Source: Tranzscheliella williamsii (taxonomy: Eukaryota > Basidiomycota > Ustilaginomycetes > Ustilaginales > Ustilaginaceae). From it: a stretch of 64,000 nt of DNA. Made by a program: the position numbers and the translations under genes. The notes beneath the pieces are model-generated. The model was not told where the DNA came from and did no database searches. It saw only the letters and a list, made by a program, of their open reading frames with translations. Positions within the stretch are counted from its first letter, which is position 1. The number at the start of each line of letters is the position of its first letter. Of the stretch, positions 52,453-61,862 are shown one piece after another. The stretch covers positions 62,001 through 126,000 of the forward strand of contig JALBYF010000038.1 in NCBI GenBank assembly GCA_023212725.1. The letters run 5' to 3'.

Positions 52453-53487
52453 CTAGCAGTTGCAGGCTTCCTTGCGGTTTTGCTGGTTGTTATTCTGCAA
52501 GTCTACGCCGGCAGCCTGGTTGCCCCCGGCTTGGCGACCGGCGTTGGCACCGGTGGTGGCTGCGGCCGCGTTGCGGGCGAGATGCAAATCGATGGGAATC
52601 TTCTTGGCGATCTCGGTGAAGACCTCCACGACACCTTCGCCGGTCTTGGCCGAGGTCTCGAAGAAGAGCAGACCCGATTCTTTGGCATAGGCCTCTGCCT
52701 CGTCCTTGGGCACGGCGCGCAGCGACTCGGTGTCGCCAACAGGTTCTTGCGTCGTGGTGGCTGCATCGTCGTCGTCGTCGGCAGCCGCATTATCGTCGGT
52801 GGCAGCGGCACTCGACGATGGTTCATCCAACAGATCAATCTTGTTGCCGACAAGGGCAATCACAATGTTAGGGTTAGCCTGTCGCTGGAGCTCCTTGACC
52901 CACGACTTGGCCTTCTCGAATGAGCTCGCCTTGGTGACATCGTAGATGACGGCACTAGCCTGCGCATTGCGGTAGTACATGGGAGCTAGTGAGTGGAATC
53001 GCTCCTGTCCCGCAGTATCCCAGATCTCGAATTTGATCAGCCGATCCTCCAAGCGACATTTTTGCTATACGGGTACGAGGCAGACGAGGGCGGATCAGTT
53101 TTACAAGCAGGCTAGACGATGCGCATGTGGCGGTGGGCCGCTTACAGTGAGGAATGCGGCGCCGATGGTGGGTTCCTTGTTCTCCTGGAAATCGTTCTGC
53201 ACGAATCGAAGGACGACGGAAGACTTGCCGACAGCAGCCTCACCTGAAAGGCAGCACCAAAACAAGCAAGCATGGATAGGAGAGCAGACGACGGAAACAA
53301 GGCGGCGTCAGTACGACGAGCTGAAGGTTGGCAGACAGTTGCGTCCTCTGAGCAACGAATCGGCTGCAGATAGAAAATGCTCACCGAGGAGGACCAGTTT
53401 TGTTTGAAACGGCTTCTGCGGCGCGGCGGCAGCGGCAGTACTACCGTCAGCTGCGGCGCCAGATGAAGACTGTTGCTGCGCGGACAT
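52453..53487 (-). CDS. RAB5-family GTPase (Vps21/Ypt5-like) with acidic insertion
   Basis: Three exons, 53385-53487, 53146-53243 and 52453-53064, with introns of 141 and 81 bases (GTGAGC...CAG and GTAAGC...TAG), encode 270 residues. Junctions restore [19 protein letters not shown] and [19 protein letters not shown]-motifs are GEAAVGKS (35-42), T in the effector loop, WDTAGQE (82-88), GNKID (140-144) and [24 protein letters not shown] is the RAB5 effector signature. The protein ends in CNC, a geranylgeranylation motif. Between GNKIDLLDE and [11 protein letters not shown] there are about 30 extra residues rich in Ser, Ala and Asp (150-180) absent from typical RAB5. RAB5 controls early-endosome fusion and motility. 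The Gln-rich N-terminus before the GTPase core is short. Confidence 0.94.
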
Positions 53488-54306
53488 GGTGGTAGTGTAT
53501 GAGCGGCTACGCTGAAGCGCTAAGTGGCGGGGCTGACTTCGGTCAACTAGTGATGCGGGATTTGCCAGGCGACGCTATACCGAAAGAGACGCTGGTGGCA
53601 AGGAAGCAGAAGAGGTCGAGCCGGGCCCAGCAGTACACAGCCGTCGGTAGAGAAAGCGAGCTTGGACCGGAGCTGATGGTGGAGTTGCGCGCCAAGATGA
53701 GCAAGGAAAGCGTGTCGAGAGAGGGAGACAGAGGTGCGAGGTGAGGGTAGGCAGGTAGGCAGGTAGGCAGGTCAGAGAGATGGGTGATGTGAATGCTGGC
53801 GGGCTGTCTGATGAGGCCAGAGTCAAAGCGCCACGCACGGAGCGTTGGTAGACAGGCATTTCACACCAGCGCTCATAGCCAGCCAACAAGCAAAGAGCTC
53901 AACGCTGTGCAATTAACCACAATGCTGCACAGGACCTCAGCTCAGCAGCGCGTCGTCGTTCCGTTTCCAAAATAATAATGATTTCAGTGCCGGTCTTCAG
54001 TAAGCGCCACTGCGCTGCTGCGCATGTAAGGGTTGCGGTTGCGGGCGCGGTTCCTTTGAGCTATATCGATCTAACACGAGCTGCTCAGCTGCCTTGGCAT
54101 GGAAGTGCTCATCGCTCGTCTCTCACAGCCACCGTGCAGCGATACTGTAGCACTGTCAAGAGGGCCTGTCGATGAGGAAAGGCATGCAGAAGATGCATAG
54201 AAGTACAGAGAACGGTAAAGTTACAGGAGAAAAAGGCTGACAGGAGGAAGGATTGTCCTTGGTTGGTGAAGCTGCGAACCCGTGCTGGCAGATGGGCATT
54301 TAGCCT
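53488..54306. other. Intergenic region RAB5 / NC2-alpha
   Basis: About 820 bases with the RAB5 promoter and the NC2-alpha 3' end. A three-copy TAGGCAGG tandem lies at 53748-53771. No gene is supported. Confidence 0.6.
53748..53771. repeat. Tandem repeat, 3 x 8 bases
   Basis: Three perfect TAGGCAGG units about 260-285 bases upstream of the RAB5 ATG. Function unknown. Confidence 0.8.
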
Positions 54307-54863
54307 TCACTCGGAATCATCGTTGGGCTTGGTCTTGCGGCGCTTCCCACCTCGACTGTCGCCGGCAGCTGCAGAGTCGCCCTCGACTGGGTCGGGAACC
54401 TTGGCGACAATGTCCTTGAGGAAGTCAAAGTTTTCGTTCGTATGTACTGTCCGCTTGCTGTTGCCGTCGTTGGATCATGATACAGCCAGCACGCAGAACG
54501 GCAGCAAGAGGCAAGCGGCAAATGGAAAAGCAGCGAGAGTGTCAGTTGGGCATGGCGTGTTCCGGCCGGAGACGATACGTACACATGGTAGACGGACATG
54601 CGCTTGGCACCTCTGCTGCGGGTCTCCTTGACGGTTTCTTCGACGATACTCTGCATGAACAGCTCCAGCGCCTTGGCTGCCGATATACATAGGCGCGTGG
54701 TCAGCTTGTCTGACTGGCTCAACTACACATGTAAGCACAGCAGTCGAGACTTACAGATCAGGACGGGCGTCGCCTGTGCCACCTTGCCAACATCTTCGTC
54801 GGCTTGCATGATCTTCTTGATCCTCGCCACGGGGAACTTGCACTGTGCCGACCGCTTCACCAT
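54307..54863 (-). CDS. BUR6: Negative cofactor 2 alpha subunit (BUR6/DRAP1), histone-fold
   Basis: Three exons, 54755-54863, 54583-54676 and 54307-54457, with introns of 78 bases (GTAAGT...CAG) and 125 bases (GTACGT...CAG), give 117 residues. The spliced core reads [40 protein letters not shown], then [16 protein letters not shown] and [13 protein letters not shown]. This is the H2A-like histone fold of NC2-alpha, which pairs with NC2-beta on TBP and blocks TFIIA and TFIIB. Codons are split at both junctions (phase 1, then phase 2) and restored correctly. A basic tail (GGKRRKTK) ends the protein. The start at 54863 gives a family-like N-terminus ([11 protein letters not shown]); an additional upstream exon cannot be excluded. 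Confidence 0.9.
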
Positions 54864-55266
54864 GCTGTATACGTTGCCCACGGTCGATGCGCTATCGTCT
54901 ACCGAATACGAGCTGATGGGTAGGTGGGTGAACCGTGAGTTAGGATGCGGACGTGAATACGGTGTATCAACTCAGCATAATCACGGGCATGCATCATCTA
55001 TCGGCCGATACATTTCTCGCCTCTAGCTACCACAGCTATCCTATCCTATGCGTACAAGCTACTCTGAAACCCGTATGCCGCTGCTCACATTGCCTTCCGC
55101 GCAAACACCATGTCGTTTGCCACCCTCTGCTTCAGACTGTGATGCCATGTCCGCCTGACTAGCTTCGGACGGGATGGCTTCGCACGGCGCGCGTGGGCAC
55201 TCATGTATTGACGATTGCTCTACTACTGCAGACATGTCTCCATGGCGTGGTGTGAAAGTGGTGTGG
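54864..55266. other. Intergenic region NC2-alpha / CSN3
   Basis: About 400 bases holding the NC2-alpha promoter and the CSN3 3' end. The minus-strand open frame at 55059-55304 overlaps the last CSN3 exon in another frame and is not supported. Confidence 0.6.
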
Positions 55267-57206
55267 CTAGTAATCGCCATCGTCGTAGTCGTCCTGGGCG
55301 CCAAAAGCGGTCGTGCCAGCCTGCTGGCGCATATCGCGCTGTTTATAGGTCTGTGGCAGATGCAAAAGCAGACGGGTTAGTTACAGCTTTGATGCGGGGG
55401 GAAGCGTCGGCCGTGGCTTACTCGCGAGAGGTAGGCGACGCTGCTTCCGATTTGGCGGTCGCGCTGCTCTACTAGCGCCTGCCATGTCTTGGCTTGCTTC
55501 GTCGCGTGGGATAGCCGCGCAATCGACGCCGGGCTGTTGAAGTCGTCCGGCCCGCGAAATGCGTCGAAGAGCACCACGGCATGGCCCAATTCTGCAGACG
55601 GCACAACGCGTGCCTGGATCCACCCTTTCTGGATCTAAATAGGAGCGATGCTCAAGGAAGGGGTCAAGTACCGCGATGTGTCAGAATAAGCAGCGAGGAG
55701 GACGGACAGTACCGACAACTTACAATAGCTCGGACATCGAGCTCAGCGTTGCGCTCAGCCTCGCGCCCACTCTCCCCAAGAAACTTGGCAATGTCCTGCA
55801 AGGACAGCGAGCTGTAAACATCCTGGAGGCGCTGGAGTCGTCGTTGCCGATACAGATCCATACACCGGCGGACCAAACCGGCATTGCAATCCTATCACGA
55901 GCGACAAGGCCACGGGGAGAGTTCAGCGTTGTCGGATGGATAACAGCCATGCAGTCAACCGCAACTCACCTGTTGGAAAGCTTCAAGCCGATCCTGAACA
56001 ATGCGCTGAAGCTCTTGAGCACAGTTGGGCTCGCTACTCTCGTAGCCGGCTGCAAAGGCAACGTACGGCCGCGCGACTTGCTCAAACACACGCACGACCA
56101 CCTGCGGCGTGTACTTGGGCAGTGGCGACGTCTATAAGAGAAAAGCAGCGAAGCAGCAAACAGGGAGAAATCCAGGCCTTAGCCTCTGTGTGCATTCGTG
56201 CGGTCACAGAATGGAAAGGCGGCTACGTACCTTGCCATTGGCTAGCAGTTGTATCAACAAGAGCTTCTTGTGTGCGTCGATATGAATGGCACTCACGCCT
56301 CTTGCTGGGGCCGACACGCACTTGCCAATGAAGAAGAATATAATAGAAGTCGGAGTTGAAGTCAGTGTCCTGCCTTCCGTTTTCCCAAAGTTTGATGCGC
56401 CGTGCTGTATAGAACTTACAGTCTCAAAGGCGTCGATGGCATCGTCATATCTTTCCAGCTTGGTGTAAATCAAACCAGCATAGTAGAAGTACTCTAGGAC
56501 ATCGCTAGGCTTGAGAGGTGTGACGGAAGGGTCCGCATCGATGACTGGCAAGTCCAGAAGCATGGTCGCCGCTTCAGCATATCTACGTGCCTTGAGGTAT
56601 TGCTGTGGATCCGGGCAGGCGAGACAAGCGATAGATTAACGTTAGTAAGGGCGTGGACGAAGCAAGGCGAAGCGGTGAAGCACTTACGTAGGCGAGGATG
56701 GGATGAAGTGTGGTGATGGTGTCCGGCACTGTGATGAAGCGTGGCACCAGCGTCTGCAGTACTTGAAGGGACGACTCAGGGGAGGAGAGGAGGTCACCGA
56801 AGGTGGAGAGGCTGGCGGCGAGCTGGGTGAATTTGTCGGCAGCAAGCTGTGCTTGGGCGGGGATGAAGCGCTGCGCAAAAGCGGTGATGTGAGGCAGAAG
56901 GATGGAGGCGGCGTCTACGGAGTCGAGTGTATAAGTAGAGCGTGCGGCGAGAATGTAGAGCATGCCGAGGGTGTGGATGGACGGGTCGAGCGCTGTGAGC
57001 GGGTCGACGTCGCCCTGGATGGGCTCGCAGAGCAGGCGATCTTGGCAAGGCTCTTGTGCATTCAGCTTCCTGGCTCTCCTCGTTAGCTTTCGAAGCGCGG
57101 GCAGCAGGATCCCTTGGACCTGTTGCTGGTCAGCCCCGCACTCTAAGATGAGCGCTAGGGTGTCATCGATGCCTGTCAGTATCGGGACCGTGGTCGAAGT
57201 GGCCAT
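55267..57206 (-). CDS. CSN3: COP9 signalosome subunit 3 (CSN3), seven exons
   Basis: Seven exons: 56688-57206, 56420-56602, 56231-56320, 55970-56131, 55724-55891, 55422-55634 and 55267-55350. All junctions are phase 0, with introns of 71-99 bases, giving 472 residues. The protein follows CSN3 along its length: DVLEYFYYAGLIYTKLERYDDAI, VSAPARGVSAIHIDAHKKL, LPKYTPQVVVRVFE, DCNAGLVRRCMDLYRQRR, and a PCI winged helix SLSLQDIAKFLGESGREAE with IQKGWIQARV. It ends with an acidic DDYDDGDY. CSN3 is a structural PCI subunit of the signalosome, which removes NEDD8 from cullins. Intron 2 uses an AAG acceptor. It is the most intron-rich gene in the window, and fragments of it look like unrelated short frames unless spliced. 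Confidence 0.92.
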
Positions 57207-57886
57207 TGTAGTGCAGGCACAAAGCGGATGCTGCCAACGCCAGCTTTGCCTACTTCGTCGCTGCGAAGCCAGTAGGTTGGGGGACGATACTGGCAGTGAT
57301 GAGAGCTTGACATCTCGACAGCACTTCAGACAAAAGATCCACTACTCCACATGAGGCCGTGCCAGAGTAAGAGATTGCCAGATCTAACACCGTGGCCGTG
57401 TTAGGGCGGAATAAATCAGCGCACGAACAGCTGGCAGACACACCCAAACACCGCGCTGCGCATCGTTCGAAACCCGCAAAACGAACTACCTACCAGGTAC
57501 TGGATAGGAGAGATCAGCAGCACAATTCCACACCTCCCTTGAACAGATTCTGCGCCTGTGAGCTCATCTCTGCTTTCCTTGCTTGATCAGACTGTTCATC
57601 GCATTGATGTAAGATGTGTGTGTATGTCTAATTGAATGCGCCGCACTATGCCGGGCCGGACGCGGTTACGCGGACTGCGCATTCACAATTCACAATAATA
57701 CAGTCCTATATTTCGCATTGATTTCGATTTCGTGGATCTGTGTGCGCGCGTTTATATGTAATTTTATAAGTGCTTATAGGCTTACAAGCGGGAATGCTTC
57801 TCTCCTTGCCTTCAGTCTGAACGTCCATCTCCTCATCTGCGACCATCAACTCGTCGCTCAGACCTCACACGGAATAGTACTTCGCA
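57207..57886. promoter_or_regulatory. Divergent region CSN3 / SPT small subunit
   Basis: 680 bases between divergent starts. An AT-rich patch at 57685-57785, unusual for this GC-rich window, contains TTTATATG and a perfect inverted repeat TATAAG-TG-CTTATA at 57765-57778, about 110 bases upstream of the plus-strand ATG. It may act as a TATA-like element. No coding exon is supported. Confidence 0.55.
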
Positions 57887-58528
57887 ATGCCTTCCAACGC
57901 GAGACAGTCGGAGCCCCGACCGCAGCCGCCATCGGCGGGTCCATCACCCGCCCATTCTGCTCAGAAGGCGCATATCCCCGTCCGCACTTCGAAGACGTCT
58001 AGCTGGAATCCAATCAAGCTGATCGAACGCGAGCTGTTTAAGCTCTACTGGAACATCGAAGCAACCTTTGTGCTTGCCATGCTCGAGGCGTGGGAGGTTT
58101 GCCTTGTCATTGTCGTGTTCATTGCCGTCAGCCTACTGCTCTGGTACTCGCTCATCCACTACTTCCCACGGCATGCGCAGCTCGTCGTGCGCCGCGCTGT
58201 GTACTATATCTACGGCACCCAGCCCTCTACCAACCTCACCGCACCGACAGCTCAGGAAGCCGCGAAGGACGCCGTCCAGGCCATCTCCTCCCTCTCTTCG
58301 TCTGCCTTTCAGACACTCAACGAAACCTCGTCCGCTCTCTTGGAATCCCTCGTTCAGTCCTCCACCCAACTCTGGAACTCTCTTGAAAGGAATTCCTCCG
58401 ACTCGGCCGCCGCTACGCTGCTCCAGTCGCATCCCGATCTTGTCGACTCTCTCATCGACAATCTCAACAGCATCAAACAGATGGCCACCGACGCTGCTGG
58501 CAACGTCGCTGCCAAGGCCGAGCTCTGA
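57887..58528 (+). CDS. Serine palmitoyltransferase small subunit-like protein
   Basis: A single exon of 213 residues from the first ATG (MPSNARQSE). A Pro-rich N-terminus leads to residues ~45-110: LFKLYWNIEATFVLAMLEAWE, a membrane helix (VCLVIVVFIAVSLLLWYSLI) and HYFPRHAQLVVRRAVYY. The YW...MLEAWE segment followed by one helix and a short amphipathic end matches the small activating subunits of serine palmitoyltransferase (ssSPT type, MLEPWE motif). These stimulate the first step of sphingolipid synthesis in the ER. Known members are about 70-90 residues; here a C-terminal extension of roughly 100 residues, rich in Ser, Ala, Leu and Gln and apparently amphipathic, follows. The family call rests on motif order and is good but not certain. 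Confidence 0.75.
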   Translation: MPSNARQSEPRPQPPSAGPSPAHSAQKAHIPVRTSKTSSWNPIKLIERELFKLYWNIEATFVLAMLEAWEVCLVIVVFIAVSLLLWYSLIHYFPRHAQLVVRRAVYYIYGTQPSTNLTAPTAQEAAKDAVQAISSLSSSAFQTLNETSSALLESLVQSSTQLWNSLERNSSDSAAATLLQSHPDLVDSLIDNLNSIKQMATDAAGNVAAKAEL

Positions 58529-59016
58529 TGCCCTGTAGATACATTCTGCCCACTTTTGTCTTCATGCTTTACTGGACACGTTCGCGTCGTATCCGATCGC
58601 ACAGCATGGGCGGCGTGGGGATGCTATCCCGTGCGGTTACGCCGACGATCCCATGGCATCCGTCGCACTGCTGCTTTGCTTTTTGTTTCGTGGGCTGCTC
58701 TGATGCTTGTCCACCGGCTGAAAGTGGTATGTATGCTGTTTCAAGATGACAGAAAGGGTATTGTTAGATTGCGTGCTCGGGCGATTCGCGGATACTTCGG
58801 TCAATTGGACTGCCGCTTATTGCGTGCATATATCAACCTCTCTGATTGTGGTGACTGCGGACGGCTCGGAACCATGTGTCGAAGGTCTCTTTTGATCAGT
58901 AGCATTGATTCTAACACAGTGACATTGACAAGCCACTTCGAGCGGCATCTGACAAGCCAGTTTCAGCAGCAGGCATCCTTCTGGCGCATTGCTCGTCGTC
59001 AACTGTCTGGCTTGCC
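58529..59016. other. Intergenic region SPT small subunit / Zn2Cys6
   Basis: 488 bases with the 3' end of the first gene and the promoter of the second. The plus-strand frame running through 58556-59539 overlaps the Zn2Cys6 start in another frame and is not supported. No repeats of note. Confidence 0.6.
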
Positions 59017-61809
59017 ATGGCGCCCAAAGCAAAGCCTCCTCGACCTGATGCGGCCGTATCGGTCTCCCCTTCTTCGGCATCGTCTCCACCGCGCCCCTCG
59101 CTGCCCGCTGCGCATCATCGAAACGCTTCTAGCACTTCTCTACCTCCGCTCGAGGTCAAGCCACAGAAGGCCTGTGTTCTCTGTCGCAGATCCAAGGTCA
59201 AATGCATCCATGACGGAGCACCACCGTGCAAGCGATGCAAGGATACACAACAGCAGAGTCAGTGCAAGTTCCGCCTTCGCGCCGACGATGAGACTTGGAG
59301 AGAGCGCACCGACAGCGTACTGCAACGGCTTGGAGACAGCGTCGAATGGCTCGTCACCCAGCAGCAACGTAACAGCAGCACCAGCACCGCAGCTCACTTC
59401 GACCATAGCGCAGAGCCATCTGAGCCCGCTGCGAGTAACCACAAGCTCTCTCCGCACCGTCGCTCGGATACAGCTGCCTCTGCAAGCTCTTCCCGCTCGG
59501 CCGCTTCGCCGGGCAAAAGCGATATGCACCATCCACTGAGCGACCCACGAATGCCGCATCCCAGCTCCGTTGCATCTTCCTATGGCGGTCCCGCCCCTCG
59601 CCAGCCGTCTCAGCCGCATCCGCATCCGCCACCCTCCCACCCTTCCCACCGCCCGTCATCCACCACCTATCTTGGCTTCGATGGAGCGTCTGGTCTTTTG
59701 AGCCCAGGCGACGTTCACGTACGGTCCGCGCCCTCGCCGTCCTCTACCCCAGCAGCGTCCGTCCCTTCCTACCGCCACCCTCTACTCTCGTCAACCACGC
59801 AGCCCATACGACCAACGCCATCTTTTCACCCGCCTCTGCCCCCTCCCCATCGCTCGAGTCATCCTCGCTTCACACCGGCGCGTCCCCGCTCTGCCTCTTT
59901 TGCCTTTCAACAGGCGCCCTACTTGCCGCTGCCACTCGAAGCGGGGCAGACCCGGCCGTCTGGGATTATCCATTTTGTGCACGAACCGCCATCGTACCCC
60001 GACGACCTTCCGCGTCCCGCCGCTCCTGCGCAGGACGCTGCCTACATCTCTCCCTATGCGACACCTTCTCGCTTTATCGGACGCAACGACCCGCGCCTGA
60101 CGGTCATCTCCATGGGCTTGGTCTCCATGGACCACGCTCGACACCTGTTTCGTTTCTTTGCGCGCTATCTACAACCTCACTGTTTTGGCTTTCCAGCGTA
60201 TCCGGCCAACGAGTGTATGACGCCGCTCATCATCGCCTGCCTCTTGATGGTCGCGTCGATGCACGAGCCCTCGTCGCGACAGCTCTTTGATCGGCTCCGA
60301 CACGAGGCCTTCTCGTCGCCGCTGCTTTTGGACCAACCCATCCACCGCCATACCACGCTCGATCCCGAGCTCGGCATCGGCGTCGAGGAGATTACTGGTG
60401 CCTGCATTGCCGCTTGCTGGCTGGGTGGCCAGGATGCCTTCAAGGTCGCCCGCATAGCGCGCTACTGGGCGATTAGCTACTTGGAACACTTTGAAGTGCG
60501 CTCCGCCCAGACGTTAGGCGAATGGATGACTATCCTTCCGCCGTTTCGCCAGATCGATCTGGTCGGCAAGCTGCGCATCTGGCTCATGTCGTACATCACT
60601 GAGGCGCAGCAGGCGGTGATCAACGACCAGCCTAGCCTGATCCCGGAGAGCGAGCCGGCTCACTACTGCGAGGGGCTCCTAAATGCGAGCAAGCATAGCG
60701 CCGAGTTTGGCGAGTCGCCCGCCAATGCGACGCCCGCCTCTGACGCCTCTGCCGCCGAGAGTGCAGCGCGAGCCACCGCGGCCACCATGGGCGGCAGCGG
60801 GATCGGATCGTTTGCCTCGGACCGGCAGCTGGTGGCGCACGCACGCATGATGCGGATCATCCTCGCCGGGCAGGAGCTGCAGCGGTCCGCGCGCGCCGCC
60901 ATTGCTGCTGCCAAATCGTCGCCGCCGCACAGCCAATCCACCGCGGTCAGCGCGTCGCAATCGCGCAGAGACGTGGTGATGTACGAGGCAACGCACATGG
61001 TCGAGCGCTGGCGCGAGTGGCTGGAAGAGCTCAACCGCTGGCGCCTGCTCACGTCGCAGTACTCTGACCTCTCGGAATCGACGCTGGAGTCGATCGACCT
61101 CTCGCTCCTCTATCATCTGTCGCGCACCTTCTTGGCGTCGCATCCGATGGACCCCGAGCTGGGCATCCTCGACGAGACGCACCATGCGCTCAAGACGGCC
61201 TCATCAGCAGGCGCCTCTGACTTTTCGCGCCTCGCCATCGCGCAGCTCCGCACCATCTCGACCGCCAAGCACTCGGCGCTCTTTGCGCTAAAGCTCGCCA
61301 CCACCGAGTTCGGCGAGAAGCTCTCCTACCTGCCGCAATTCTACCACTGGCTGCTGGGGCATGCCGCCGGTCTCCTCCTCCTCCTTATCCAGCGCAGGGA
61401 GACGTTTCTCATGGCCAAGGAGGCCGAGTCGCTCCTCCAAGTCACTGAAAAGTTCGTCCAGCTCTACGTCTTTCGCATCACCAGCCACTCGTTCCACGCG
61501 GCGCCCAGCGAGACACGCGGCTTCAAGCGGTCCGCCTCGCAGGCCGAGCTGCCTGACGCTGCGGACGCGCGGCACCGGCCAGGCGGGGCGGACGCGGTGG
61601 AGTTACAGTGGCCGTTTCTGTCGGCCTTTGCGGGAACGGATGGGGGTTCGGGGGGCGGAGACGGGGCGGACGGCCCCCAGTTGGCCGCGCCGGCGGTGCC
61701 CGCCAGCGGTGCGGACAAGCACCCGGCGCTCGCGAACGCACAGGCGCTGGCACGCGCACTCTACCACGTCAAGGTGCAGCTCCAGCACCTCGATGCTCTG
61801 TACATATAG
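59017..61809 (+). CDS. Zn2Cys6 transcription factor
   Basis: A single exon of 930 residues from an ATG. The binuclear cluster is near the N-terminus, C53-X2-C56-X6-C63-X7-C71-X2-C74-X8-C83 (CVLCRRSKVKC, PPCKRCKD). A short helix that could dimerise follows (SVLQRLGDSVEWLVTQQQ). Residues ~110-340 are Ser/Pro/His-rich and disordered. From about 370 a fungal-specific factor domain is visible: FFARYLQPHCFGFPAYP, ITGACIAACWLGGQDAFKVARIARYWAISYLEHFE, and helical segments to the C-terminus. Such proteins regulate metabolic genes. The long 7- and 8-residue spacers and general layout recall the Leu3/PrtT/Aro80-like branch, but no target can be named. The gene converges closely (53 bases) on COX18. Confidence 0.9.
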   Translation: MAPKAKPPRPDAAVSVSPSSASSPPRPSLPAAHHRNASSTSLPPLEVKPQKACVLCRRSKVKCIHDGAPPCKRCKDTQQQSQCKFRLRADDETWRERTDSVLQRLGDSVEWLVTQQQRNSSTSTAAHFDHSAEPSEPAASNHKLSPHRRSDTAASASSSRSAASPGKSDMHHPLSDPRMPHPSSVASSYGGPAPRQPSQPHPHPPPSHPSHRPSSTTYLGFDGASGLLSPGDVHVRSAPSPSSTPAASVPSYRHPLLSSTTQPIRPTPSFHPPLPPPHRSSHPRFTPARPRSASFAFQQAPYLPLPLEAGQTRPSGIIHFVHEPPSYPDDLPRPAAPAQDAAYISPYATPSRFIGRNDPRLTVISMGLVSMDHARHLFRFFARYLQPHCFGFPAYPANECMTPLIIACLLMVASMHEPSSRQLFDRLRHEAFSSPLLLDQPIHRHTTLDPELGIGVEEITGACIAACWLGGQDAFKVARIARYWAISYLEHFEVRSAQTLGEWMTILPPFRQIDLVGKLRIWLMSYITEAQQAVINDQPSLIPESEPAHYCEGLLNASKHSAEFGESPANATPASDASAAESAARATAATMGGSGIGSFASDRQLVAHARMMRIILAGQELQRSARAAIAAAKSSPPHSQSTAVSASQSRRDVVMYEATHMVERWREWLEELNRWRLLTSQYSDLSESTLESIDLSLLYHLSRTFLASHPMDPELGILDETHHALKTASSAGASDFSRLAIAQLRTISTAKHSALFALKLATTEFGEKLSYLPQFYHWLLGHAAGLLLLLIQRRETFLMAKEAESLLQVTEKFVQLYVFRITSHSFHAAPSETRGFKRSASQAELPDAADARHRPGGADAVELQWPFLSAFAGTDGGSGGGDGADGPQLAAPAVPASGADKHPALANAQALARALYHVKVQLQHLDALYI

Positions 61810-61862
61810 ACATCACGCGCCACAGACAACTAGCGCGCCGCGGGTACACGGCTTGTATTGCC

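Noticed and set aside
53488..57206. Possible co-transcribed cluster of RAB5, NC2-alpha and CSN3 because they lie in tandem
   Set aside because: Gaps of about 400-820 bases and unrelated functions give no reason to assume a shared transcript.
57461..57490. GTTCGAAAC, resembling a tRNA B-box
   Set aside because: The flanks do not form a T-stem and no A-box or cloverleaf can be drawn around it.
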